Shown: positions 47,911 to 56,365, numbered from the stretch's first letter. The stretch: DNA of 64,000 nucleotides from Atopobium minutum (GCA_900105895.1 FNSH01000002.1:88870-152869); one strand, 5' to 3'. A program made the numbers and translations. Notes: generated by a model not told the origin, from the sequence alone.

Positions 47911-48417
47911 TCAACTTGCCAAGAATTCAACAACGAACGCCTGAACGACAGCTGCGATTGGTATCAATAAAAATGGCACGAACAAAAAATGCTCCGCAAG
48001 AGCCAAGTGCTTCATCCAATTCTTAAATTCATAGTCCTTGTGGCCCTCTGTGCCGGGAATAACAATTTTGCTCTTATATTTTCCTTGAAATAACAGACAA
48101 TCTAACAGCAAAAAATCTCCTGCATTTAAGATGCTCCACTGAATATAGCTCATCCAAAACAAGTTCCAAAAACCAATAATTGGGGAATGCATAAGGCTCG
48201 CAACCGAATAAACAAAACATATCCCAACGAGGCCGATAGTGAATATGAGATTTATCTTTTTCTCTTGCTTTGTCATGGGTAAAGGAGCTGCCTTTTGAAT
48301 GGCTTTTGGATAAGAGTCCAAAAACCATCTTGGATTGATCAGTGCCAAGCTTGCGACAGCCCCATTAAAAATAGCAGCGATAGCTACCCCATCCAGTATT
48401 GCTCGAAGGATATCCAT
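47911..48417 (-). CDS. Four-span membrane protein, related to the one at 49858
   Basis: A 168-residue integral membrane protein with about four hydrophobic segments. Between segments 1 and 2 it has RWFLDSYPKAIQKAAP, and near segment 3 DFLLLDCLLF, followed by a hydrophilic GTEGHKDYEFKN loop. The layout (S-x-PKA near the start, an acidic (L/F)xDxxL segment, a short charged loop, a final span) parallels the protein at 49858, so the two are distant paralogues. It is the last gene of a five-gene minus-strand cluster. Function unknown. Confidence 0.75.
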   Translation of the reverse strand: MDILRAILDGVAIAAIFNGAVASLALINPRWFLDSYPKAIQKAAPLPMTKQEKKINLIFTIGLVGICFVYSVASLMHSPIIGFWNLFWMSYIQWSILNAGDFLLLDCLLFQGKYKSKIVIPGTEGHKDYEFKNWMKHLALAEHFLFVPFLLIPIAAVVQAFVVEFLAS

Positions 48418-48432
48418 AAACCCATATTCTCC

Positions 48433-49176
48433 TTAATCCACACATCCTTTTACAAAAGCCATATAGGCCACTGTGTTTTGTGTCATTTCTTCGCAGTGTC
48501 CATAGCCTTGCCAGATTTTTAATTTTTCCTTGGGATAATGTTTCTTGATGCTTCTTCTTGCATGTCCGACATTCAGATTCTTATCCCCATAAGAAAAGAT
48601 GGTATCTTGCTTCGTATCCTCCGATAAATGTGGCAAGCGGATATGTCCGCAATCATAAACAATATTTTTGATACTCTGCTTGTCCATCGTAACAAGCGTA
48701 TCAAACAGCATGTTCGCATAGATCCCATAGCGTTTGGCGACCTTATCAATCAGCGGTTTTGGATCTTGCCGCGCCTTCTTTTGTTTGCTCAGAAACACAT
48801 GCTCCAGCATTTTTGATAGAAGTCCGGCTTGTTCACAAAAGCTGGTCCCTTCAAAGAACAGTTTTTGAAAGTGTAGGCTTTGATCTTGGAGCAGTTCAAA
48901 AAGAACGCCGCCGCCCAATGAAGCGCCAAAGGCAAGTTTTATGGTGCAGAGATCATGCTCTTTTAAGTAATGGGCAAGCGTGGCTGCTTCCTCAGCTGTA
49001 CTTACATAAGGATCGTCTTTTGCCTCTCCATGTCCGGAAAGGTCGGGCACAATATAGAGATACTCACATCCCAGCTCTTTTGCCATGCTATCCATCATCA
49101 TTTTGCCGGAAAAATTCATCGGATGGATGAGGAGGATAACTTCTCGCTTGTTCTGATTGATGTCATGAATCACCAT
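48433..49176 (-). CDS. Alpha/beta hydrolase
   Basis: A 247-residue alpha/beta hydrolase. The nucleophile elbow is GASLGGGV (Ser), preceded by VPDLSGHGEAKDD (oxyanion/cap loop), with a late acidic residue in YGDKN and the catalytic His in GYGHCEEM. It may be an esterase, lipase or thioesterase; no substrate can be named. ATG at 49176 has an excellent AAGGAGG site. It overlaps the 3' end of the methyltransferase gene closely spaced upstream, so it is in the same operon. Confidence 0.85.
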   Translation of the reverse strand: MVIHDINQNKREVILLIHPMNFSGKMMMDSMAKELGCEYLYIVPDLSGHGEAKDDPYVSTAEEAATLAHYLKEHDLCTIKLAFGASLGGGVLFELLQDQSLHFQKLFFEGTSFCEQAGLLSKMLEHVFLSKQKKARQDPKPLIDKVAKRYGIYANMLFDTLVTMDKQSIKNIVYDCGHIRLPHLSEDTKQDTIFSYGDKNLNVGHARRSIKKHYPKEKLKIWQGYGHCEEMTQNTVAYMAFVKGCVD

Positions 49177-49178
49177 GA

Positions 49179-49844
49179 TCACACCTCCTTGAAATCGCTC
49201 CCTTTGCCCATGGTGCCATTGATTTTTCTGGCCACTAAAAAACACTCTGGCCAAGGACTGGCCGGTAGAAGTTCGCATTGCAGGAGTTCAAAATCGTTTT
49301 GGCAGATAAATGCTTTAAATTCTGCAAGTTTCCAGCTGTGAAAAACATGAAATCCGATTCTTTTCATCAGCCACAGCTTGAGTCGATGGATCTTTTCTTC
49401 AGCGACAAAGGTGGGTGCGATCAGTAAGCCATCTGTTTTAAGAATGCGATGAATTTCTTCTAAGGCCTTTTTTGGCTTTGGCATAATGTGCAGCGTATTA
49501 GCTATAAGCACAACATCAAAGCGATTGCTGTCAAAGGAAAGTGCTGTCGCATCTTCCACGCAAAAGCAAAGATTTGAAGACTTTTCTCTTTTCTTTGCCT
49601 CTGCAATCATGCGTTCTGAGAAATCTGTAGCAAGCCATGTTTTTGCCTTTGGCGCAAGCGGAAGGCTAAGCTGTCCAGTGCCACATCCCAGCTCCAGCAC
49701 AGATTGCTCATCCGACAAATGTGCTTCGATTTTCTTGATTAATGTCTCATAGAGTTGTTTGTTTCCTTTTTCCTGTATTCGCGTATAGAGCTTGGCAATG
49801 CGATCCCAGAAGCTTTTATTATCCCGATTTTCTTTTTGTTTCAT
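49179..49844 (-). CDS. Class I SAM-dependent methyltransferase
   Basis: A 221-residue methyltransferase with motif I VLELGCGTGQLSLPL, acidic loop ATDFSERM, motif II-like VEDATALSF and FDVVLIANTLHIM. The C-terminal part is basic and may contact a membrane or lipid substrate. It ends two bases before the hydrolase start and begins just after the membrane protein gene at 49858, within one operon. Confidence 0.88.
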   Translation of the reverse strand: MKQKENRDNKSFWDRIAKLYTRIQEKGNKQLYETLIKKIEAHLSDEQSVLELGCGTGQLSLPLAPKAKTWLATDFSERMIAEAKKREKSSNLCFCVEDATALSFDSNRFDVVLIANTLHIMPKPKKALEEIHRILKTDGLLIAPTFVAEEKIHRLKLWLMKRIGFHVFHSWKLAEFKAFICQNDFELLQCELLPASPWPECFLVARKINGTMGKGSDFKEV

Positions 49845-49857
49845 GATTTAAGTTCCC

Positions 49858-50352
49858 TTATTGAACCCACACACATAAGCCCGCCAAGACAGCAGAGCCC
49901 ACAAGTATAGCGATGACATGGATGAGGTGATCTTTTTTGTTGTAGCCAAAAAGCTGCGGGCCCAACAAGGCTTTGACTTCCGGATAAAAATGCGGAAAGA
50001 ACGTAGACCTACAAAGCAAAAACCAATCAAAGAAGAAAATATCAAAGACTTTCAGCAAAAGCATCATCACGGCAAAGCGTATATAAAACTGCAGGAAGGT
50101 AAAGCCATTCTTGATACCGTCTACTGCACCGACAATAACAGCTCCCGCCATACAAAGCATTGCCAGCAGGGCTAAGCTCCAGCCGAGGATATGCTGTCCG
50201 CGAAAACGTTCTGGTTTTTCCTCGACGGCTTCATAAACGGCTTTGGGTGCTGATGTAAAAAACTTCTTGTCCTGGATAAAACCTACGCCCGCCAATAAAA
50301 GTAAGAAAAGCCCTGCCATCATAATCGAGGATAGGAAAAGCGTCAGAATCAT
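49858..50352 (-). CDS. Four-span membrane protein, related to the one at 47911
   Basis: A 164-residue membrane protein. It begins with a hydrophobic segment, then FFTSAPKAVYEAVEEKPERF, two or three further spans including LLLKVFDIFFFDWFLLC, a loop GYNKKDHLIHV and a final span. The FTSAPKA and FFFDWFLLC elements line up with SYPKA and LLLDCLLF in the protein at 47911. Its start overlaps the end of the MBL gene by four bases. Function unknown. Confidence 0.78.
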   Translation of the reverse strand: MILTLFLSSIMMAGLFLLLLAGVGFIQDKKFFTSAPKAVYEAVEEKPERFRGQHILGWSLALLAMLCMAGAVIVGAVDGIKNGFTFLQFYIRFAVMMLLLKVFDIFFFDWFLLCRSTFFPHFYPEVKALLGPQLFGYNKKDHLIHVIAILVGSAVLAGLCVWVQ

Positions 50353-51230
50353 TGTTTACCTCCATACTGTGCAGCTTCCGGCAAAAAACCACCCTGCGCA
50401 CCTTCTGAGGTGTCATCGCTTTCGTCGTAGCTGTCATAGGGCGCCGCAGGATCAACGGGCTTTTGTTTGCAAAAAGCATTACACGCTTTATCGGTATGAC
50501 GAAAGACAAAGTCGAAGTCGCGGCTGTAACCCGTATGTCCGGTAATGAACATCGGACGCGAGTTTCGTTCTTCAAGCTTTGCCTTCAAAGTAGCAAGAGA
50601 GCGAATGGCCAACTTGTTGTTTTCTGCTAAGGCATTGATAAAGCTATAGCCGCCGTCATAGCCCAGCCAGATGGTATCACCCAAGAACACATAGGCATCG
50701 TCAATGAGATACACCAGATGTCCCCAAGTGTGGCCCGGCACTAAGAAGCATTCGATGCGGATATCTCCGATAGAAAAGATATCGCCGTCTTTCAGCAGCG
50801 TTTTTTCATTTTTGATGACAACCTGCGGAAGCTTGTAGAGCCCGAAGCTTACCTTGCGGCGTACCTCACCCGTCAAATAACGATTTTCAATTTCTCCGAT
50901 GTAGAGATGGGCATGTCTGAAAAGACCGTCGCTGTCCTCTTCCACCGCACCGACATGATCGGTATCCTGATGGGTGATAAGAATATCTTTGATCTTGGCC
51001 GGGTCCAGATCCAGCCATTTCATCTTCTCTTTCAACCGCGGATAGTTGTAGCCGGCATCAAGCATGATGGTCTCATTGCCTTTGGTGTAAAAGAAGATAT
51101 TGGCGGCATACTCCCGCACGCAGCGCACATGCTCATCAATCCGGCCCGTGTTGATCGGCTTGAAGATGCCTTTGCCACGGTAGCCTCTTGACATGATTTT
51201 TAATTGAAATTCTGTAGCTTTCTTAGACAT
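50349..51230 (-). CDS. MBL-fold metallo-hydrolase
   Basis: A 293-residue metallo-beta-lactamase-fold hydrolase. The metal motif is THQDTDHVG (H-x-D-x-D-H), followed by VPGHTWGHLVY and FLGDTIW with further ligands, and FITGHTGYS. Such proteins are often thioesterases, lactonases or glyoxalase-II-like. The last ~35 residues are an acidic/polar tail. It is the first gene of the operon running down to 47911. Confidence 0.87.
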   Translation of the reverse strand: MSKKATEFQLKIMSRGYRGKGIFKPINTGRIDEHVRCVREYAANIFFYTKGNETIMLDAGYNYPRLKEKMKWLDLDPAKIKDILITHQDTDHVGAVEEDSDGLFRHAHLYIGEIENRYLTGEVRRKVSFGLYKLPQVVIKNEKTLLKDGDIFSIGDIRIECFLVPGHTWGHLVYLIDDAYVFLGDTIWLGYDGGYSFINALAENNKLAIRSLATLKAKLEERNSRPMFITGHTGYSRDFDFVFRHTDKACNAFCKQKPVDPAAPYDSYDESDDTSEGAQGGFLPEAAQYGGKQ

Positions 51231-51272
51231 AACGGATGACTTTCTTTTCTGCTATAACTTTGTTCTCCTGTA

Positions 51273-51521
51273 TTAATCGGCAAGTTTGCCGTCATTCTGT
51301 GGTGTAGGCTCTGCAGGATCCTCATGAACGGTTTCAACGATGTCGTTTAAATCGCAGCTGAGAACCTCACAAATTCTCAGTAAAATGTCCGTTGTAACGT
51401 TGTCGCCGCGATTGAGTTTTGCAAGTGTCGTGGAGCTAATCTTTGTTTTCTTTCGCAAATCTTCTTTTGTCCAGTTAAGATCGATTAGCCTTTTCCATAA
51501 TTTGTTATAAGAGAGTTTCAT
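51273..51521 (-). CDS. XRE-family transcriptional regulator
   Basis: An 82-residue Cro/C1-type helix-turn-helix protein (KEDLRKKTKISSTTLAKLNRG, then LLRICEVLSCDLNDIV). GGGGGC precedes the ATG at 51521. It lies 34 bases downstream of the ABC-3C ATPase gene in the same direction and is a likely regulator of that system. Confidence 0.88.
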   Translation of the reverse strand: MKLSYNKLWKRLIDLNWTKEDLRKKTKISSTTLAKLNRGDNVTTDILLRICEVLSCDLNDIVETVHEDPAEPTPQNDGKLAD

Positions 51522-51555
51522 ATTGCCCCCATGTGTGTGATGTGTGCTGACGGCA

Positions 51556-53277
51556 CTATTGCGGTTTTTCACTATTCTTCTTGTTTTTCTTGGTATTCCA
51601 TGTGTATCCATATAAGGCTTTGGTCCCATCATCAAGATGAATGACACGTAACTCATCAGATAATTCAACCGCTTCTTGTCCATAGGCAGGGGAAGCATCA
51701 AAGGCAAAGAATACTTGTTTCGGATCGCCGCAACGATCATATAATTTTGCTGTCTTCTCGTATAGCTCTAACATTTTAACAACCGGCAAATAAGCAATCT
51801 GCTTGATGACCGTAGAATCATGGATAACGAAAGGAAGTGCTGTCAATTCCAAAATCGCCATGTCAAACAAAATCAGATTCTTTGATTTTGCACCGGCTCC
51901 GTTATCGCCTTGGGAAGAAAAACCATAGCCAAGTTTTCCTTCTCTGGATTCTTTGAAAGAGAAAAATGGTGCGAGGCGATCTTGATACGGGTAAAGAAAG
52001 TCATTGTTCCTTTGGAATGCGGCATTCAAGTCGCTTGCCAGACTTCCGAGAATGGCAGGCCGTCTTTCCTTCAGTGCTTCTCCGGTTTCTTTTTTGAGCT
52101 TCTTCAGTTCCTGCGTCTTGTCAAACATAGATATTTGTTCCGCAAGACGCTTTATCTTTGCGACGGTCTCACCATTTTTCTCATAGGTTTCATCGTCCAG
52201 TTCAATTGATTCATTGAGCGAGTAAATTTTCTCCTTAATTTGTTTGATCGCCTCATTGACAAGGCCAAGCTCTTTTTTGTAAAGCTCTGCCTGTTCATCA
52301 ATCTGATCATTTAATATTCCGATGAGAGAGCGATGATAATATTCGACTGTCTCTAATTTTTCTTTGTTCGCTTGAGGAAAGAACTCATAAAAAGCATTTA
52401 ACTCCTCACTGCTTATCCTGAGTTCTCCCGCCAACGTAGCCTCGACAAGTTTTAGCCTACTTTGAAGAGCCGTTCTTTTTTCTTCCAGTGGTCTTAAGCT
52501 CATGCGCAGTTTTGAAGCCTGCGATTTAATTTCTCTGGTCTTATCATATAAAGATAAATCGGCGGTCACCTTTAAGCTTGCGAGCTTCGTTTTTGTTTCG
52601 CTTAACTCTTCGGCTGCTTGTTTTCGTTCTTTTTGGGAACGCAGCTTTATATACGGACTAAGTCCGCTTTTTGCAATCGTCTCCAAGCTGGAATACTCAC
52701 TGGAGGCTTTTGCCAGTTCGTCTTCTAAGGCTTTAAGCTCATCGTATTTTCCGAATAGTTTTTGAAGTGCTTTTACTCCCGCCTCATCAGGTTCTCGAGG
52801 AGCTGCAAGTAAAGGTTTAGTCAAATTGGCAAGAGGTTCTTCTCCGATGCGTACAAAGCGACCGATTAATTCACGCCATGTGGAATCATTGAAATCCAGG
52901 CCATATTGCTCGGCTAAAAATAATTTATAGTCATCGATCGTCCACTCGCCGGACTTCTCCTGATACGTGTCATCGGCATAAATACTGATAAACCCATGGC
53001 GCAACGTATCACGCGAAAGATAGTAGTAGTCTTCGCCGAATTTGAGCGTGAAGTAAATCGTATGGTGCCCTACAGCTTGCGGAAGTGTAATGGTATCCGT
53101 TGTCAAAAAATCCTTACCGGCAAAAACGAAATCAATGATATATAGCACCGTTGATTTTCCAATGGAATTTTCAGCTTTCGCACCACCTTCGATCATGTTG
53201 AGTCCACCGTGGAAAATAATGGGCGGTCTCTGCTTTTCGTCTTCGATGAATTTATCTGACCATATACTAATGAGCAC
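51556..53277 (-). CDS. ABC-three-component system ATPase (DUF2326-type, Rad50-like)
   Basis: A 573-residue SMC/Rad50-like ATPase. Walker A is in GGAKAENSIGKST (residues 31-43); residues about 180-400 form long coiled coils; near the C-terminus are the signature-like SQGDNGAGAKSKNLI and Walker B-like PFVIHDSTV. It starts at GTG 53277, overlapping the preceding gene by 11 bases. With the two genes upstream it forms an ABC-3C set, a class predicted by comparative genomics to act in biological conflict, such as anti-phage defence, with effectors delivered near an ATPase-sensed target. Confidence 0.85.
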   Translation of the reverse strand: MLISIWSDKFIEDEKQRPPIIFHGGLNMIEGGAKAENSIGKSTVLYIIDFVFAGKDFLTTDTITLPQAVGHHTIYFTLKFGEDYYYLSRDTLRHGFISIYADDTYQEKSGEWTIDDYKLFLAEQYGLDFNDSTWRELIGRFVRIGEEPLANLTKPLLAAPREPDEAGVKALQKLFGKYDELKALEDELAKASSEYSSLETIAKSGLSPYIKLRSQKERKQAAEELSETKTKLASLKVTADLSLYDKTREIKSQASKLRMSLRPLEEKRTALQSRLKLVEATLAGELRISSEELNAFYEFFPQANKEKLETVEYYHRSLIGILNDQIDEQAELYKKELGLVNEAIKQIKEKIYSLNESIELDDETYEKNGETVAKIKRLAEQISMFDKTQELKKLKKETGEALKERRPAILGSLASDLNAAFQRNNDFLYPYQDRLAPFFSFKESREGKLGYGFSSQGDNGAGAKSKNLILFDMAILELTALPFVIHDSTVIKQIAYLPVVKMLELYEKTAKLYDRCGDPKQVFFAFDASPAYGQEAVELSDELRVIHLDDGTKALYGYTWNTKKNKKNSEKPQ

Positions 53278-53494
53278 GCAAGATCACCTCGCTTTTTTCG
53301 TCTATCGTTATTTCTTGAATTGAAAGAAGCAAAGCAAGCTCTTCAATAAGTTCAAGAACTCCACCAACCTCACCAGCAATTCTCTGGGATAAATCCGCTA
53401 CAGAAATGCCATCTTTCCCAATAGCCCGTAAGATGATGGGGAAATTAGATAATGTGCTTTCTTCATAGGTATAAAGTTTATTCGGCAGTCTCAT
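53267..53494 (-). CDS. ABC-three-component system middle component (MC6-like)
   Basis: A 75-residue protein opening with MRLPNKLYTYEESTLSNFP, which resembles the small middle components of ABC-3C systems (the MC6 group as I recall), followed by a winged-helix-like region (GISVADLSQRIAGEVGG). The ATG at 53494 has AGGAGG nine bases upstream; the longer frame from 53530 lies inside the previous gene. It overlaps both neighbours by about 11-17 bases, so translation is coupled. Confidence 0.75.
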   Translation of the reverse strand: MRLPNKLYTYEESTLSNFPIILRAIGKDGISVADLSQRIAGEVGGVLELIEELALLLSIQEITIDEKSEVILRAH

Positions 53495-54623
53495 CAGAAA
53501 TAGCCTCCTTGCGAGGCGAAAAGACCTCACATATTTGTATGAAATAACAAACTACAATGGCGCAGATATACTCACCTGATCCTGTTTCGTGACTCATCCA
53601 TTCTGTTATCTTTTTGAAGGCTAAAGGCTGCTCAACCTGCAGCCGCTTTAGTTCAAGCCACATGCCTCTTACTTGATTGCGTATTCTTTCAAAATCCAAA
53701 ACGCCGGATGAGTCCAAGCTCTTCAGTTGTGTGTCAATAAAAGATTTGTAAATAGCCATCGCATCGCGGGCTTGGAGCATCAGCTCCTCGTCTGCGATTT
53801 TTGTTTTTAAAGGATAGGCATTATATTTGGGATCCGTTTGTTTTTTAGCTGCCGGAATATCTTTCAAAGCAACCAGTAAAGCCGTGATTTCTTTGTCTAA
53901 ATGCATGGGAACTGCCGCTTGTTCAAGTTTCTCTTGTTGCTTAAGCAGCGATTTTTTCTCATACAGATTTTTTTGTTGTTCCGGCGTATGGCTTAAGTTG
54001 TATTGAGCGGCGCACTCCGGGCATAAAACTGCAAAATCATCAATGGTTGGATTTTCTTTGCTCTCATCAATCTGAATGATGTCATAGGCAGGAGCCGTCT
54101 TGGCATTGGATGAAATTTGTAAAGATCTACCGCACTTAAGACAACCTCTGGATTGAAGCAACAACTCTTCTTTGTAGTCGGTTAAGGCCGCCCATTGATT
54201 GATTAGTATTTCGTATTCTTTATTTCGGTTTGTCTGTTTTGCTTTCTTTTGCAAAATCCTGACAAGTTCTAAGCTTGCCTGCTTAACGAGATCCTTAACC
54301 TCAACGTCAACACCATAGGCGGCGAAATTATCTGCTATTAGCTTTTTCGCGGGTAGATCCAGGGCTTTGATCAACCCCATCAAGTTTTTTAGGTTCAGAC
54401 GTGATAAAAGCGCATTAGCAAATTTCATCGTAAAGGATGACGCTCTTGAAAACATCGACTCTAAAGTGGCATCGCTGGGTAGAACGGACGGATCTTTTCT
54501 GGTTGTCCACTCATCTTCCGATACCGTCGTGAACATGGAAATGAGTTCTCTCATATAAGAAGGTCCGCCGAGACCACCCGGAACGAGCGGTTTCATAGCT
54601 TTACACCATTCATTAAATTCCAA
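53478..54623 (-). CDS. ABC-three-component system C-terminal-domain protein
   Basis: A 381-residue protein. It has a helical N-terminal part, a central zinc ribbon with CLKCGRS and CPECAAQYN, a coiled-coil region (PEQQKNLYEKKSLLKQQEKL) and a C-terminal domain. In ABC-3C systems this position is held by the protein that carries the variable effector or the ABC-3C CTD. No known nuclease or protease motif is evident. Starts at TTG 54623 with a strong AAAGGAGG seven bases upstream. Confidence 0.72.
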   Translation of the reverse strand: MEFNEWCKAMKPLVPGGLGGPSYMRELISMFTTVSEDEWTTRKDPSVLPSDATLESMFSRASSFTMKFANALLSRLNLKNLMGLIKALDLPAKKLIADNFAAYGVDVEVKDLVKQASLELVRILQKKAKQTNRNKEYEILINQWAALTDYKEELLLQSRGCLKCGRSLQISSNAKTAPAYDIIQIDESKENPTIDDFAVLCPECAAQYNLSHTPEQQKNLYEKKSLLKQQEKLEQAAVPMHLDKEITALLVALKDIPAAKKQTDPKYNAYPLKTKIADEELMLQARDAMAIYKSFIDTQLKSLDSSGVLDFERIRNQVRGMWLELKRLQVEQPLAFKKITEWMSHETGSGEYICAIVVCYFIQICEVFSPRKEAISDETAE

Positions 54624-54644
54624 GGCGGATCCTCCTTTCTTTTT

Positions 54645-54684
54645 TCTCAGGTTTTCTCAGGTTTTTCTCTCAGGATTTCTCAGG
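54645..54684 (-). promoter_or_regulatory. Four TCTCAGG boxes upstream of the ABC-3C operon
   Basis: TCTCAGG (plus-strand reading) at 54645, 54655, 54668 and 54678, spaced 10, 13 and 10 bases. The run lies 20-60 bases before the TTG start of the first ABC-3C gene. Likely an operator array for the XRE regulator encoded at the end of the operon. Confidence 0.55.
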
Positions 54685-54848
54685 GATCGGAATCAGTCAC
54701 TTTGTATTCTAAAGGTGCAGTTCAGAAACCCATCTACACAAACCCTCTGATTTATTAATTATAGCATCTGAGGTTGCATCGAGTAAAGAAAAACTTTACG
54801 AAAGTGGAGGCTGTGAGCTGACATGAATTCAGAAGGGAGGCGATTTAC

Positions 54849-54989
54849 ATGGCGAGAAACACCAAGCAGACATCAGCGAAGATCGCTCGCAAGGCATCAA
54901 CTGTCTTACGCGACGGTCGCTTCAGCAAGACGTCCAAAGCTGTAGCCGGAAGCGCTCTGGCGCAGACGAAGCCAAGCAAACGCAAGTAA
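54849..54989 (+). CDS. Small basic protein of the phage-like element
   Basis: A 46-residue, Lys/Ser/Ala-rich basic protein (MARNTKQTSAKIARKASTVL, then a KPSKRK tail). AGGGAGG lies eight bases before the ATG. I recall short proteins of this type in Firmicutes phage-like elements, where it could bind nucleic acid by charge. Function unknown. Confidence 0.6.
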   Translation: MARNTKQTSAKIARKASTVLRDGRFSKTSKAVAGSALAQTKPSKRK

Positions 54990-55014
54990 TCATTGCATTA
55001 GGCGGATGATGATC

Positions 55015-55245
55015 TGTTCTCACGTGTGAACACCCCATCTGCCAGCCCTTCGGGGCAACTCGTATCACGGGAACGTAACTGTTCCATTCAAAACTAAATC
55101 TAAGCCTGAATTACGTAATAGGGCGAGGGTTTGAAAAGAACTATTTTAGGTCGAAAGGCCTGAAACAAGCGTTTTTCACACCTTCTCTTTTCTGCGCCCT
55201 ATTTTCAGGTTGTCTGTTCAAGAGTCGGTGTCAAAATGCACCGGC
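55015..55245 (+). ncRNA. Structured RNA candidate with nested helices and terminator
   Basis: A 310-base gap without a protein. Nested complementary arms: CCTGAA (55105) with TTCAGG (55204); AATAGGGCG (55117-55125) with CGCCCTATT (55195-55203); GGTTTGAAAA (55128) with TTTTCACACC (55173), one mismatch; and the hairpin AGGTC-GAAA-GGCCT (55148-55161) with a GNRA tetraloop. Upstream are a gcccTTCGgggc hairpin (about 55050) and a near-palindrome ttctcacgtgtgaa. It ends with a terminator at 55211-55245. This looks like a stable RNA or a 5' leader of the sigma-like gene. Confidence 0.55.
55211..55245 (+). terminator. Terminator after the structured RNA
   Basis: Arms agagtcggtg and caccggctct with a T-rich tail. 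It lies before the sigma-like gene, so it either ends the structured RNA or attenuates transcription into the next operon. Confidence 0.85.
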
Positions 55246-55299
55246 TCTTTTCATTTCCTCGCTCCTTAACCGCAAGTCAGGCGGACAAGGAGTCAAGAA

Positions 55300-55836
55300 A
55301 TGTCAAAGAAAGAAAATCATGTATCAAAGATTTATATTCGCGGTCTCGGTCTGGTCGAGACAAGCCCTGAACACAAGAAAGACTACGAGAACGAATGCGC
55401 CCGTATCCGCATGAAGATGCAGTATCACGGCGAATGCCACGTCACCAAGGCAAACATCAACCGCTGCGATGGCATATGCGTCGGCTGTCCATTTCGTTCT
55501 GCCGGGAAGTTTGTCTCCATCCATGACACCGTACAAACAGACAGCGCGCTTACCTACGCCGATGTGCTTCCTGCATCGGAAGCGTATTCACCGGAAGGCG
55601 TCCTTGCGCGTAAAACTTTGCGCGAAGAACTCAGCCGTATTTTCGCAGGTCTCACGGACGAGGAGCGCCAAATCATCCGTCTTGTTGTCGCCGGTCAATC
55701 CGAGCGCGACATGGCAGAAATCCTCGGCATCAAACGTACCACACTGAACTACCGAAAACGTCAGCTTTTTGCTCGGCTGAAAAGCCGGCATCCGGAGCTT
55801 CGTGACCTTCTTTTGGATCTCATCTCTTATTCCTAA
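55300..55836 (+). CDS. Sigma-70 region 4-like DNA-binding protein
   Basis: A 178-residue protein. The N-terminal part has conserved Cys residues (RCDGICVGCPFR), and the C-terminal 60 residues form a sigma region 4-type helix-turn-helix (LTDEERQIIRLVVAGQSERD, MAEILGIKRTTLNYRKRQLF). It may be a phage-borne sigma factor or a regulator of the replication module downstream. AAGGAG precedes the ATG. Confidence 0.82.
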   Translation: MSKKENHVSKIYIRGLGLVETSPEHKKDYENECARIRMKMQYHGECHVTKANINRCDGICVGCPFRSAGKFVSIHDTVQTDSALTYADVLPASEAYSPEGVLARKTLREELSRIFAGLTDEERQIIRLVVAGQSERDMAEILGIKRTTLNYRKRQLFARLKSRHPELRDLLLDLISYS

Positions 55837-55923
55837 ACCTTAAACCTTCGTCCAACGTCCCTCCCTTTCTTCAGGGAGGGATAGAGGGGCAAAACGGCAG
55901 GCCCCGAAGGAAAGGAGGTAGCC

Positions 55924-56103
55924 ATGAGACCACAAAGCAATGTGCCGGGTGTGACAAGAGAAGAACTCATCGAAGTGCTCTCTGCCATATCAATTATCAC
56001 CAAAGACCTGACAAGAAAACTGATTCAGACAAAGAAAGGAGGCAATCCTTATGGGACAAATGAAAAAGATGAAAGCTGTTATAGACGACCTACATTCCTG
56101 TAG
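55924..56103 (+). CDS. Small conserved protein overlapping the next gene
   Basis: A 59-residue protein, preceded by GGAAAGGAGG at good spacing. The first 40 residues (SNVPGVTREELIEVLSAISI) look like a helical conserved domain; the last 19 residues read through the next gene's RBS and start in another frame, overlapping it by 53 bases. Similar short proteins sit at this place in related Firmicutes elements. Function unknown. Confidence 0.55.
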   Translation: MRPQSNVPGVTREELIEVLSAISIITKDLTRKLIQTKKGGNPYGTNEKDESCYRRPTFL

Positions 56104-56365
56104 CGAACAACTAAGCGATATCGCTGCCGAGCTGGAAGCGATGTTCAGCACGGCACCGGAAGAAGTGACGGTTCCTGCAAAAACGCCAAAGCCGGAGCTG
56201 AAGCTTGAAGACGTGCGGGCCGTCTTAGCGGACATCTCCCGTGCGGGTCACACCGCAGAAGTGCGCGCCCTGATCGAAAAGTACGGCGCGGACAGACTCT
56301 CTAAAGTTGATCCGAAAAATTACGAAGCACTGCTTCGTGATGCGGAGGTGCTACATGAAGGCTAA
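56051..56365 (+). CDS. Conserved hypothetical phage-element protein
   Basis: A 104-residue protein with a coiled coil (residues about 1-32), a Pro/Lys/Glu linker (VTVPAKTPKPEL) and a helical C-terminal domain (LEDVRAVLADISRAGHTAEV). Proteins of this form are found beside DUF2800 genes in clostridial phages and may belong to the replication module. AAAGGAGG precedes the ATG. Confidence 0.7.
   Translation: MGQMKKMKAVIDDLHSCSEQLSDIAAELEAMFSTAPEEVTVPAKTPKPELKLEDVRAVLADISRAGHTAEVRALIEKYGADRLSKVDPKNYEALLRDAEVLHEG

Noticed and set aside
51556..53277. Stand-alone Rad50/SMC repair protein
   Set aside because: The neighbouring overlapping small and CTD genes and the DUF2326-like C-terminus fit the ABC-3C class better; no Mre11-like nuclease is present.
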